Shown here: positions 11,621-21,759 of the stretch, in pieces
How the letters are laid out: each line of letters starts with the position of its first letter
Position numbering within the stretch: the stretch's first letter is position 1
NCBI GenBank assembly: GCA_009731375.1
Contig: BJOX01000018.1
Span: 31,635 to 77,636, forward strand
Direction: 5' to 3'
Length of the DNA stretch: 46,002 nucleotides
Source: Paulinella micropora
Lineage: Eukaryota > Cercozoa > Imbricatea > Euglyphida
Program-made: the position numbers and the translations under genes
Notes under the pieces: generated by a model
What the model was told of the DNA's origin: nothing
What the model saw: the letters and a program-made list of their open reading frames with translations, nothing else
Database searches by the model: none

Positions 11621-12309
11621 GCCGGTTGGCTGGCCTTCTTCATACTCGCCGAAAAAGACTCACAATTGCAAGCCAGAGGTAATCGCTGGGGAGTTAGCAA
11701 GCGTACCAAATGCCTATTCAAGTAACTGCACAGGTGTCCAAGTCCAGCAGTCAAACCTAGTGCCCAGAACAACTTCGTGGTGTGACAAATCAAAAAAATT
11801 CATTCAAAGGCCTGAAACCTAGAATGCCAAGGGGTATCCCATGTGCCAACACGGCACATGGCACGTTTCAAAAATGGCCCCGCGCATTCCACTTGTCAAA
11901 ATGGCCGGCCCGCACCAAAAAATATTCAACTGGAGTCCTGACGATTTTAAAAGGCAGTTACAAAAATGGGCCCGCGAATTCGACGAGTGGACCACTTGTC
12001 AAAAAATCGTATACTTTCCCGGGTTTACCGCTTTCTTAGCCACTTTCCGGTTTTTAGCCACTAGAAGATTCTACTAAGGGCCGGGCCCAAAGCGAAGTTG
12101 GATTGGCGGAATACCGTGCCAAAAAAAGCGTCCGGATCGCAAAAAACGGCAAACCGGGCCGGTGAAGACTTTTTTTCACAGGGACTCTCTTCTGAACCAC
12201 AAAGAGTTGTGGAAGCCTCCAAGGGAAGACAACATCGGTGCGTTCCCTTGAATTCAGCACCCTGGGGACTGAAAAGGGATAGGTGCTGGTTTGAAACGCG
12301 TTGCCAAGC
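11621..12309. other. Unique sequence, possible exon
   Basis: A plus-strand frame at 11841-12077 includes Asp-Asp-Phe-Lys-Arg-Gln-Leu-Gln-Lys-Trp-Ala-Arg-Glu-Phe and an aromatic tail. It looks more like real coding sequence than the rest, but no family or splice partner is clear. It precedes the NYN gene on the same strand and could be 5' untranslated or an earlier exon. Confidence 0.25.
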
Positions 12310-13039
12310 ATGGATTTCTATCATCCGGACTCCCCTCGCCTGGAGTGGTCCAACTGGCTCATGGGTGGCCAGGCTGAAGGCACGTCAGTACTCACGTCTC
12401 CACGGCTAACCAATCGACCTGAGCGAACGCCCCCAGTGTTCTGTGTATGGGACATGGAGAGCTGTCCCTTTCCGTCGCAAATCCCAGGTACGATAGTCTT
12501 ACGATCTGCCTTTTGATCTGACAAACCATCACCACTACAAAAACATTTCTGTTGTCCTATCTCCATTTATCTCCATTGATGTGAACTTCTTCATTTGGAA
12601 AGCATCCTTTGAGTTTTTACCTTCCGACGATCGTTCTAAGGCCTGCTGCATCTCTCGGGTTCCCAGAGGACGCGGTTATCAACGGCTTTAGGGCTTTCCC
12701 ACAGCTTGAGCGTGTGTCGAAGGCCTATGTAGGTAGTCATCGGCCCTGGCAAGTCGCGCTGCACCGGCTGTCTCCTTTCTCAAGCAAATTGATGAATCGG
12801 CACAAGGGGACCTATTACTCGGGTTGTAAAGCCCATTGGAAGCTTGATCGCCTCATATCCCTGGTTATGTGCCCGTGGGCAGTTCACCCACAGATAAACA
12901 AACAAACAAACAAATACCGACAAACAAGCAAACAGAGCGCAAGCAAGGTGTAGGAGGGTTGGTCTTCGTCGCAGACATACCGCTCCCTCGACCAATTTCT
13001 TTTTATCGAGGGAAGGGACGCCCTCAGGAACAGATAGAT

Positions 13040-13121
<82 letters not shown>

Positions 13122-13576
13122 TGTTTAATCTATGGGCGTGGCTTAGCTTGAAAAGCCATGGCCTCCTATACTACCCTCGGACAAGAACTTTCAGCACCGG
13201 CCAAGCTGCACACCAACCACTGTCTCGCTGTGGTTGGTGTCTGTGCCCAGTTCAAGCCGAAAGGTAGCCGAGCCCTTTTGAACTATACGGGACAACACTA
13301 GAACACTCCCCAGGAGCGCGTGCCCTAAGGAGATGATGCCATGAGCAAGTCGAGGTTTCAGGAGTTCACGCTCGTTGTGAGTTACCTTTCTACAACCCCG
13401 ACTTCATCAACCCTTTGCATCACGCCCCGACTTCATCAGCCATGGTCAGGAGTTGGTTGCCTGTTTAGCCCTTGCGCTGCGCGCGATTAACGGCGGACAC
13501 AAAATCGTCATTGTAGGAGATAGTTAGATCTGAACCCTAGGCTGAGTTGCCAGTGGCAGAGACCGTCTCTATATAG

Positions 13577-13607
<31 letters not shown>

Positions 13608-13612
13608 GATAA

Positions 13613-13652
<40 letters not shown>

Positions 13653-13821
13653 GTAGGTAGGTAGATAGATAGATATCTTTGGTCTATCAGCTCTGCATAT
13701 CCGCAAACAAGCAAACAGAGCGCAAGCAAGGTATAGGAGGGTTGGTCTTCGTCGCAGACATACCGCTCCGTCGACCAATTTCTTTTATCGAGGGAAGGGA
13801 CGCCCTCAGGAACAGATAGAT

Positions 13822-13896
<75 letters not shown>

Positions 13897-14012
13897 TTAG
13901 ATAGATAGGTATATAGATAGATATGTTTGGTCTATCAGCTCTGCATATCCGAAGACATAGGCATCCATTCCACCCCGCCTCCAGATGTAGGCTGGGTAGC
14001 GGGCTGGGAGGT

Positions 14013-14105
<93 letters not shown>

Positions 14106-14341
14106 GATAGATGGATGGATGGATGGATGGATGGATAAATGGATAGATGGCTAGATGGCTAGATGGATAGATGGATAGATGGATAGATGGATAGATGGAT
14201 AGATGGATAGATAGATTAGATAGATAGATATGTTTGGTCTATCAGCTCTGCATATCCGAAGACATAGGCATCCATTCCACCCGCCGCCAAGCGGCGACTG
14301 GGTAGCCGGCAAGGAATGGGCACTAGTCCCGATAGATATAT

Positions 14342-14395
<54 letters not shown>

Positions 14396-14437
14396 GGATG
14401 GATGGATGGATGGATGGATGGATGGATGGATGGACGG

Positions 14438-14471
<34 letters not shown>

Positions 14472-14504
14472 AGATAGATGTTGGTTGGTTGGTTGGTTGG
14501 TTGG

Positions 14505-14543
<39 letters not shown>

Positions 14544-14693
14544 CGTGAGTGAGAGAGTGAGTGATTGATGATTGATTGATTGAGTGAGTTAGTGATTGAG
14601 TGAGTGATTGATGATTGATTGAGTGAGTGAGTGATTGATTGATTGATTGATTGATGGATGGATGGATGGATGGATGGATTGATGGATGGAATA

Positions 14694-14780
<87 letters not shown>

Positions 14781-15663
14781 GTAAAAATATATTTATTTGT
14801 GTCTCTCTAGTCTATCGATCGAAATTTCATTTGCTTGTGTGTTCAGTCTATGCAATTGTACAAAAGATTGCAGCACTGGCCGCCCAACACGGGCAGCCAG
14901 AGAGGCCCGTCGCTCTTTGTAAGCAGGGCATGCTCTCGGCGGAAACAAGTGAGCAGCTCTCGGGTACCTACAGTGTCCTTTACCCTCGTAATCTATTATC
15001 TTTTCATGCAAGTTCTCAAGAGAGGATGCTATGGAAGTAAAAGTTGTCTTTTGGAGTAGATAGTTTAGAGGCCTAGTTTTCATGATCGAGACACAAATCT
15101 CCTCCCTTGTGTCCTCCCCCTCCGTTTTCGCTCCCTTCTCTCCCCTCTCCCTCTTTGTTTGTGCTCTGTTCCCCCTGCCTCTCCACTCTCTGATAGATTC
15201 CCAAGTGCTGGTAGAGGAGGTTTCGTCTGAGGACTCGGAGGCAGTTCCGATCTACATGTCCACTCAACTTCTGAGGTAAACAAAAACGGAAATAGTGATC
15301 AAAGTATGCCCCTCACTTTGCAATTCTTTTTCTCACTGTCCTGTGGTCGTGTAGTATGAGCTTAAAGCTCTCGCAGGAACTAAAGAGCTCACTTTGCAAT
15401 TCTTTTTCTCACTGTCCTGTGGTCGTGTAGTATGAGCTTAAAGCTCTCGCAGGAACTAAAGAGCTCCCTAGGGGGCAAGGAAGACAGACATGGACGTGGG
15501 GCGTCAATCATCGTCATATCCAGCAATAACCATTTAGCACAGGCTCTGACCATCTTGCGCCGCTGCGGCCTGTTCTCCATGGTACTGTTGCTTCATATGC
15601 CCAACGCCTCGCGACAGCTAACAAATGCTGCCACCACGGCTGCGGAGTGGACAAGTTTTCTTG
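12310..15663 (+). CDS. MARF1-like NYN-domain protein (exons A-D)
   Basis: Four exons join in consistent phase: 12310-12487, 14847-14987, 15197-15275 and 15431-15663, all at GT-AG junctions. Exon A ends with [17 protein letters not shown], matching the first NYN strand of MARF1/limkain proteins (Phe-Trp-Asp-Ile-Glu-Asn-Cys-x-x-Pro). Exon B gives the Ile-Val-Gln-Lys-Ile helix. Exon D gives [10 protein letters not shown], the leucine-rich helix with Arg-Arg-Cys-Gly, and Val-Leu-Leu-Leu-His, as in the NYN core. NYN domains are PIN-like RNases acting in RNA turnover. The usual Asp after the Ile-Ser strand is Asn here, so catalysis may be lost. The first intron is 2.4 kb of tetranucleotide islands. 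The end of exon D is chosen at CTTG|GTTTCT; reading on gives a stop at 15702. The start ATG is the first in the exon; an upstream exon is possible. Confidence 0.72.
12921..13034. repeat. Conserved 5' flank of a TAGA island (copy 1)
   Basis: About 110 bases (caaacaagcaaacagagcgc through cgccctcaggaacagatag) immediately before a TAGA array. They recur nearly identically at 13704-13816, again before a TAGA array, and in weaker form at 19660-19740. Confidence 0.85.
13704..13816. repeat. Conserved 5' flank of a TAGA island (copy 2)
   Basis: Near-identical to 12921-13034 with a few substitutions and one T-run length change. It abuts the end of a 3'-flank copy (ctctgcatatccg), so element ends meet here. 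Confidence 0.85.
13922..13975. repeat. Conserved 3' flank of TAGA islands
   Basis: The sequence tatgtttggtctatcagctc followed by tgcatatccgaagacatagg and catccattccaccc follows the array. It recurs at 14229-14284, and in truncated form at 13673-13703. Confidence 0.8.
14229..14284. repeat. Conserved 3' flank of TAGA islands (second copy)
   Basis: Same sequence as 13922-13975, again directly after a TAGA array, and followed by a related 'gggtagc' segment and the next array. Confidence 0.8.
15312..15463 (+). repeat. 76-base tandem duplication of a splice acceptor
   Basis: 15312-15387 and 15388-15463 are identical. Each copy carries the polypyrimidine tract, the 'gtcgtgtag' acceptor and the first codons of NYN exon D. 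Splicing to the second acceptor (after 15430) gives the long frame. Splicing to the first (after 15354) reaches an in-frame stop inside the second copy. Confidence 0.9.
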
Positions 15664-16077
15664 GTTTCTCTCAAGCCGACTTCACCTCCCATGCACTGGT
15701 CTAGCAATTCACGGAAATCTTTTTTAACATTTGGAACTGTTGCCGTTAGCCTAAGTTTGGTGAACGGTCCGAACGTGCATCCTCTCAACCAGTTGGAGGT
15801 CGAGTTGGCACCTTCTAGATGTACCGCTGTTGCAAAGCTTACCTATGGCATGTTTGTGATAGCTTCCTCGCATCAAAAGATGATATCGGCGCCATCGTCC
15901 TCGTTTAGCTCTCCTGGGCTGCAAGGTGACTGCATGAGCCTTGTCATCCCACAAGACTTCGGTACTGTAGGAGTTTCCTTAAGCTCGTCTTCCAAAATTA
16001 TCGATGATGCGACTATACTGGGGCCAATGGTTTGTAGTTGTCGCGTGTATCGATGTATTGTTATATGTTTCTTTCAG

Positions 16078-16255
16078 AATGGGCTGTCATTGTCTGGATC
16101 GCCGAAACCTAAATCTTTGAGCAGCGAGTGGAGGGTATCAAAGAAGCCTCTTTCCCCGACAGTGCGATCTCATGTTCTTGTCCAGACTCCGCCCCGAGAA
16201 AGCCAGAACTATTCCTTCGGCCGAAACGTCGACTCAGGCTCCAACCTACGACAGG

Positions 16256-16298
<43 letters not shown>

Positions 16299-16365
16299 TT
16301 GTCTCTCTCTCTCTTCTCTCTCTCTCTCTCTATCTATCTATCTCTCTCTCTCTATCTCTCTCTCC

Positions 16366-16429
<64 letters not shown>

Positions 16430-16461
16430 ATGCCTCTCTATGCTCTCTACGTCTCTCTCTA

Positions 16462-16499
<38 letters not shown>

Positions 16500-16514
16500 A
16501 TCCCTCTCTCTATC

Positions 16515-16567
<53 letters not shown>

Positions 16568-16671
16568 CTCTCTCTCTCGGTCTCTCTCTCGGTCTCTCTC
16601 TCGGTCTCTCTCGGTCTCTCTCTGTCTCTCTCTGTCTCTCTCTGTCTCTCTCTGTCTCTCTCTCTGTCTCT

Positions 16672-16740
<69 letters not shown>

Positions 16741-16754
16741 CTCTCTTTCTCTGG

Positions 16755-16794
<40 letters not shown>

Positions 16795-17402
16795 TCTTTC
16801 TTTCTCTCATACATGCACACAAGTGATGTATATTGCAACCTACTTAACTAACTCAAACTCCATTCATACCCCCAAAATCAAAATTATTTTCTCGTGTTGG
16901 AACGTGTGTTCTGCAACTGTCGGTGAATAGCCTCTCGAAGCATACACCTCATACTTGGCAAGGACTCTGGACTCGCACCGACCTTCGGGAGGTATGCCAG
17001 TTGTGCGCATGCCATGATGTGTCAGTGAGCAGTGAGCAGTCAACCGTAAATGTGCAGGGTCGGCCAAATCTCACACGAGGGAACTTTCGCCGACGTCCAT
17101 GCGGTCGGCATCTTTCCCCAGCATTAGCTTCCTGGAGTCGCAAGCCCCGGGATCGTCATCTGCCCCAGTGCGCTCTCCACGCGTCTCTGGCGAGCCCTCT
17201 CCTTCTTCCGTGGGCTCCACATTGTCCCCCAGCTCGAGCTCGTCCTTGTTGAGAGGTCGGGAATTTGGTACACAACTCCTTGTTTATAACGATGAAACAT
17301 GCCAGCTGAACGTGCCGTAGGCTCTCAGGCATTTTTCAGGTTTCCAGGAGATTCTGCTTCTCCGTTCGAGGTTGTCAAACCTATTTCTTGGACATTACAT
17401 TC

Positions 17403-17445
<43 letters not shown>

Positions 17446-17466
17446 CTTTTTGGGNNNNNNNNNNNN

Positions 17467-17518
<52 letters not shown>

Positions 17519-18469
17519 TCCTTTGTGGCTTGGATGCATAAATCCTCCTCATTCTATAGAAAAAATGGGACCGAGACCGCCGCAACTCGGCGCCCACGCT
17601 GGCTGTGCCTTCCTCGCCTAGCTCCATCTTCGGCAACGATCGTAACGTGGCCTCTCCTCAACTGAGCTCCCCGTCCTTGCACAGCTCTCCCCAGAGTTCC
17701 ACCGCGCCCAGCCCCCGAGGCTCGCCTGCCACGCCTCGTGCGCGCACTTTGAATGCCTATCGTGAGAGGATTGCTGCAGCCAATAATCTATCCCGCGAGG
17801 GGGGCTCGCTCGAGGCCAGACCTGCGCTCACTCCCCTCAACGGCAGCACTGAATCCAAGCTCTCCTCCTGGCGAGAGACAGACCGCCTGCAAAAACTCAA
17901 GAAGACTCCTGTCTTGCAGAGAACCAAGAAAACAGCACTCTTACTTTTTTCCAAGGTCATAGATGAATGTAAGCAGGAGAGAATCATTCCGCGCGAGAGT
18001 GTGGTGCGCAGCCGCGTAGAGAATAATGTGCTTCCAAAGTCCAAGAAGTTGAGGGTCGCGGAAATGGACAACATCAAAGTTCCTCTGCGCTTCGATAGCT
18101 GGGTGGAAACGCTGGTTGAGAGCGGCGCATGCAGCATCGAGGGCGCACGGCCCCAGCGCGTGCTGTGGCCCGTCACTGGCAAATTTGAGTGTGCCGATTA
18201 CTTCCGTCCTGAGGTATCTTGCGCAAGGCATCCGATGCCTGTCAGTCCCAATCAAAACTGTTTGTAGGAGCGTCTGAATTCCGATCAAACGCAGGAGGTT
18301 CTTAACTGGTTTCGGCGTGAACGCCCACAGGTTTGTTTCTTGGGTCATCAATATAGAAAATACTGAATTATGTTGATAGGTTGATAGAGGACGGTATGGA
18401 CTGGCAAGTTACATGAAACTCAAGGGCCCATCCTTCATTCAGAAGTTGCCTCGTGGGTATATTGTTGAG
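16078..18469 (+). CDS. Serine-rich protein with winged-helix-like C-terminus (probably same gene as NYN exons)
   Basis: Exons 16078-16254, 16931-16991, 17058-17255, about 17560-18213, 18268-18330 and 18380-18469 have good GT-AG borders; phases agree for the first three and the last three. The middle is Ser/Pro-rich and looks disordered. The last three exons encode an ordered stretch with Phe-Asp-Ser-Trp-Val-Glu-Thr-Leu, Val-Leu-Asn-Trp-Phe-Arg-Arg-Glu-Arg-Pro-Gln, Asp-Arg-Gly-Arg-Tyr-Gly-Leu-Ala-Ser-Tyr and Phe-Ile-Gln-Lys-Leu-Pro. This pattern recalls LOTUS/OST-HTH domains, which accompany NYN domains in MARF1 proteins; that is inference. The join to NYN exon D needs one more exon between 15664 and 16077, and the 17255/17560 join is blurred by poly-T and a gap. 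The introns at 18214-18267 and 18331-18379 are 54 and 49 bases. The true 3' end is not seen. Confidence 0.6.
16255..16930. repeat. CT microsatellite intron
   Basis: The donor CAG|GTTCCT runs straight into more than 500 bases of CT repeat with scattered TCTA and TCGG variants. About 100 unique bases and the acceptor GTGAATAG follow. Frames in it are Ser-Leu or Arg-Glu periodic peptides. Confidence 0.9.
17405..17517. other. Poly-T run with sequencing gap
   Basis: A long T run is broken by a 12-N gap at 17455-17466. True length and any sequence inside are unknown, which affects the splice join between flanking exons. Confidence 0.9.
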
Positions 18470-18730
18470 GTAAGAAGATCAAGTCTAGTAACAGGCAGGT
18501 TCCGACCCATGGCTATGTTGCTAGCTCGTACAGCTGTTACTCAACAAGCACGTCTTGGTGTTTCGGAAGGTCACGTCCAGACCGTGGCGAGGCTTTTTCT
18601 ATGGTGGTGGTGGGATTGCAGGGTAAAGTTGGATACTCCCCGATGGGGATCGATAACCCACCCGACCGCGACGCTCTGCCCAGCTCCACCGGCTCGATGA
18701 TCGAGGGTCATACACAACGCAGTAGCCACA

Positions 18731-18732
18731 GC

Positions 18733-18817
<85 letters not shown>

Positions 18818-18862
18818 CTTGATAGATAGATAGATAGATAGGTAGATAGGTAGGTAGATAGG

Positions 18863-18943
<81 letters not shown>

Positions 18944-18996
18944 TGATAGATAGATAGATAGATATAGATATAGATATAGATAGATATAGATAGATG

Positions 18997-19057
<61 letters not shown>

Positions 19058-19189
19058 GGATAGATAGGTAGATAGGTAGATAGGTGGATAGGTGGATAGG
19101 TAGATAGGTAGATAGGTAGATAGGTGGATAGGTAAGATAGGTAAGATAGGTAAGATGGATAGATGGATAGATGGATAGATGGATAGATG

Positions 19190-19264
<75 letters not shown>

Positions 19265-19281
19265 GGATAGGTGGATAGATG

Positions 19282-19341
<60 letters not shown>

Positions 19342-19360
19342 TAGATAGATATAGATAGAT

Positions 19361-19404
<44 letters not shown>
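18731..19404. repeat. TAGA array with TAGG, TGGA and ATATAG variants
   Basis: About 670 bases of tetranucleotide repeat downstream of the winged-helix-like exons. It ends in 'aggtatgtttagtatagga', resembling the 3' flank of the other islands. The unique segments at 18470-18730 and 19405-19660 contain no clear exon. Confidence 0.93.
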
Positions 19405-19659
19405 GTATGTTTAGTATAGGAGCATCGCATAGCCAAAAGGCCATAAGCGTCCTACCATGAGGCATCCTCGGCTCAGGCCTGCCTTCGCCTTCCTGGCGCC
19501 CTCATAACCAAGGGCCAGCGGAGGGATCCACTCGCCAAGCACGAAGTGCAGGGTGAGTACCTTTTATGGGCGAGCTCAAACGAAAAAACACCCAACGCCA
19601 TAGCTACCAATGGCGCCACTTTGCGAGGTAGCCGACGGGCATGTGGTGCAGTTTGCTCT

Positions 19660-19738
19660 AGGAGGGTTGGTCTTCACCGCCAACGTCCCGCCCCCTCGAC
19701 CAATTTTTCTTACATCGAACGGAGGGACGCCCGACAGG

Positions 19739-19824
<86 letters not shown>

Positions 19825-19837
19825 TAGACAGACAGAC

Positions 19838-19928
<91 letters not shown>

Positions 19929-19950
19929 AAGATAGATAGATAGATCGATA
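19660..19950. repeat. TAGA/CAGA array with related 5' flank
   Basis: A diverged copy of the TAGA-island 5' flank (aggagggttggtcttc, ctcgaccaattttt, gagggacgccc) at about 19660-19737 leads into a TAGA array with a CAGA patch at 19812-19838. Confidence 0.85.
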
Positions 19951-20345
19951 GATGCTTTAGGTGTTAGTAAATAGAGATGTATATTACATCAATTATCATA
20001 TACGAATGTTATTCTAGGTCCTCCATTGCCAAGTACGATCCGCCGTGCGATGGGCCGTCTGCTGGTGAACGTGCCTCAATTTGCTGGTCTCTTGTTGGCG
20101 CTGCATCTTGCACTGAGTCCCGCCTTGGCTTCCTGTTTGCTTGCTGCAGAAGAAATCACGGATGACCCCATGGGGGTTCTTGGATTCTTATGCGCCCACT
20201 CTCAGCCCGAGAATCACCCAAGCCTTGCTTATAAGCCCATGTATCACTTTGAAAAGTCTGGACTGCTGCACGCTCCGCTTTGGGTACGCTTGCGTCCACA
20301 CTTCTGTCGCATGTAGCATGACCTGCATGCCTTCTGCTGCTATAG

Positions 20346-21540
20346 GTTTGCAACGTGACAGTTCGGATTCCCGGGCTGCCAGTCTCAGCTGGCAACCAGG
20401 CAGCATGGGGCGAAAGCCAAAAGTCCATCATTCGCGTTAAGCGCTTCAAGTCTGAGCAAAAGCCTCGCAAAGGGTACACTGTAACTTGAAGCAAGTTTCG
20501 ATGTTCATATTTGGCGTGTGATCCTTTGGTCCAGGGAGTGCATGCAAGAGGCTGCTGTTTGTGCACTCAAGGTGCTTCCCTAGTCAGTCAATTATTGTTC
20601 GTGGACACGTGTTGCTTGCGCTGCAGGCCCACTTTTGGCTGTTTGCTTTCAACTTGGTTTGCGCGGAGATCCCTGATGCTGTGGTAAGGCTCGAACGACT
20701 GTCGGCTCTGAATCTCATACTTGTTGGTGCTGAATGAGCAGCGCAAAATGCGTGAGGAGGAACAGTTTGAATCAGGTGTGCACAAGAAATCTCTTATGCA
20801 TGCAATTACTATGGTGCCATATGTAGGGTCAGGAGATTGGCCACAGTTGGCCATACCAAATGCGGAAGAAGAAGCAGATGAACCAGAGAAACCAATTTTA
20901 CCTGACGCTGTTGGGGGCCCGTATCCTTCCTTATCTTGCTTTGCTACTGGTTATGTGCAGGCCCAACTTGGCTGTGTGTGTGTGTGTGTGTTGTAGCGTG
21001 GTCAGCCCCGTTGAGCTCGGGGCCCGAAGAGAGCTGATCCAGGCCGTGCTGGAAGGAAAGAGCAGCCAGTATCGGCTTCAGGTGCCTCTTCCTTCAGAAC
21101 CTCCCTCTCTTGCAACATGTACAATGCACTCTGTTTAGGACCCTGTTTTTGTCTTGGATCAAGTACTGGTCGCTTTGGACCAGGCAAGCAATTATGCCGT
21201 GTTTAAAGTCATATCTTCATGCTGCTGTTTGTGTCTACAGAAACCTGTTGTCTATGAAATAAATCGAGAGGTGAATCGAAGTGATCCTTCGGCTACATAC
21301 TGTATGTACTTTGCTTATGTTTCTAACGAGTCGAAAATCCCTCATTCTTGTTTTTTTTCTTTTGCTAGATGCATGTACCGTGGAGCTGCAGCTGCGCACT
21401 CGCTCAAATCTTTTCTTGTTCATGGGAGAGGCGGTGAATGAAACTGGAGTCTCATTTCCTTTGTGCAAAGTGTCAACACGATCTACCAAGCTGGCGCTGG
21501 TGAAAGTTGAGGTCAAGACAATACAATCATTTTTCTTTCT
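20346..21540 (+). CDS. Exons of an unrecognised host gene
   Basis: Several short plus-strand exons with good borders are visible: 20346-20473 (VCNVTVRIPGLPVSAGNQ...), 20997-21081 (Pro-Val-Glu-Leu-Gly-Ala-Arg-Arg-Glu-Leu-Ile-Gln-Ala-Val-Leu), 21139-21183 (Asp-Pro-Val-Phe-Val-Leu-Asp-Gln), 21241-21270 (Lys-Pro-Val-Val-Tyr-Glu-Ile) and a piece from 21369 (Thr-Val-Glu-Leu-Gln-Leu-Arg-Thr-Arg-Ser). Introns at 21082-21138 and 21184-21240 are 57 bases each; the second has a GC-AG border. The acceptor of 20997 follows a TG microsatellite. An acidic frame at 20829-20960 may be another exon. Phases of all pieces cannot be reconciled, and no domain is recognised. It may continue the NYN gene upstream or be separate. 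Confidence 0.45.
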
Positions 21541-21559
21541 TGCGTCTTCAACAGAATGC

Positions 21560-21740
21560 TGCACAATGCTGCCATGGTGTTAAATAGGCGGCTAACCGAC
21601 TCCTGATTCAGATGCGGCAGGGACTGCAAAGGTCTCCTATCTGTTTCCAGGAACGCAAGCGTCTGGCCTAAGGCTTTCTGCACATTTCCCAAGGCCATCT
21701 TTTGTCTCGTGAAGGCTTCTCCGATGCACACTTTAAATGT
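21560..21740 (-). CDS. Possible minus-strand exon
   Basis: A minus-strand frame encodes a balanced helical peptide (Val-Gln-Lys-Ala-Leu-Gly-Gln-Thr-Leu-Ala-Phe-Leu-Glu-Thr...Ser-Val-Ser-Arg-Leu-Phe-Asn-Thr-Met-Ala-Ala-Leu). It looks coding by composition but has no clear donor. It lies opposite the preceding gene's direction. No family is recognised. Confidence 0.3.
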
Positions 21741-21759
21741 ATAGAATATCAATCAATGA

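Larger units (their letters stand above)
12488..14846. repeat. NYN gene intron with TAGA/TGGA/GATT islands
   Basis: Arrays occur at 13031-13121, 13571-13675, 13813-13922, 14013-14231 and 14331-14478 (TAGA with TGGA), then GGTT, GATT and GAGT variants to 14690, and ATCT in the opposite sense at 14695-14780. They are separated by short unique segments, several of which recur as flanks (see separate entries). 12488-12920 and 13122-13570 hold unique non-coding sequence. Confidence 0.85.

Noticed and set aside
16352-16838. Arg-Glu repeat protein on the minus strand
   Set aside because: Reverse translation of the CT array inside an intron.
20156-20566. 136-residue minus-strand protein
   Set aside because: Overlaps the better-supported plus-strand exon at 20346-20473, which has proper splice borders.
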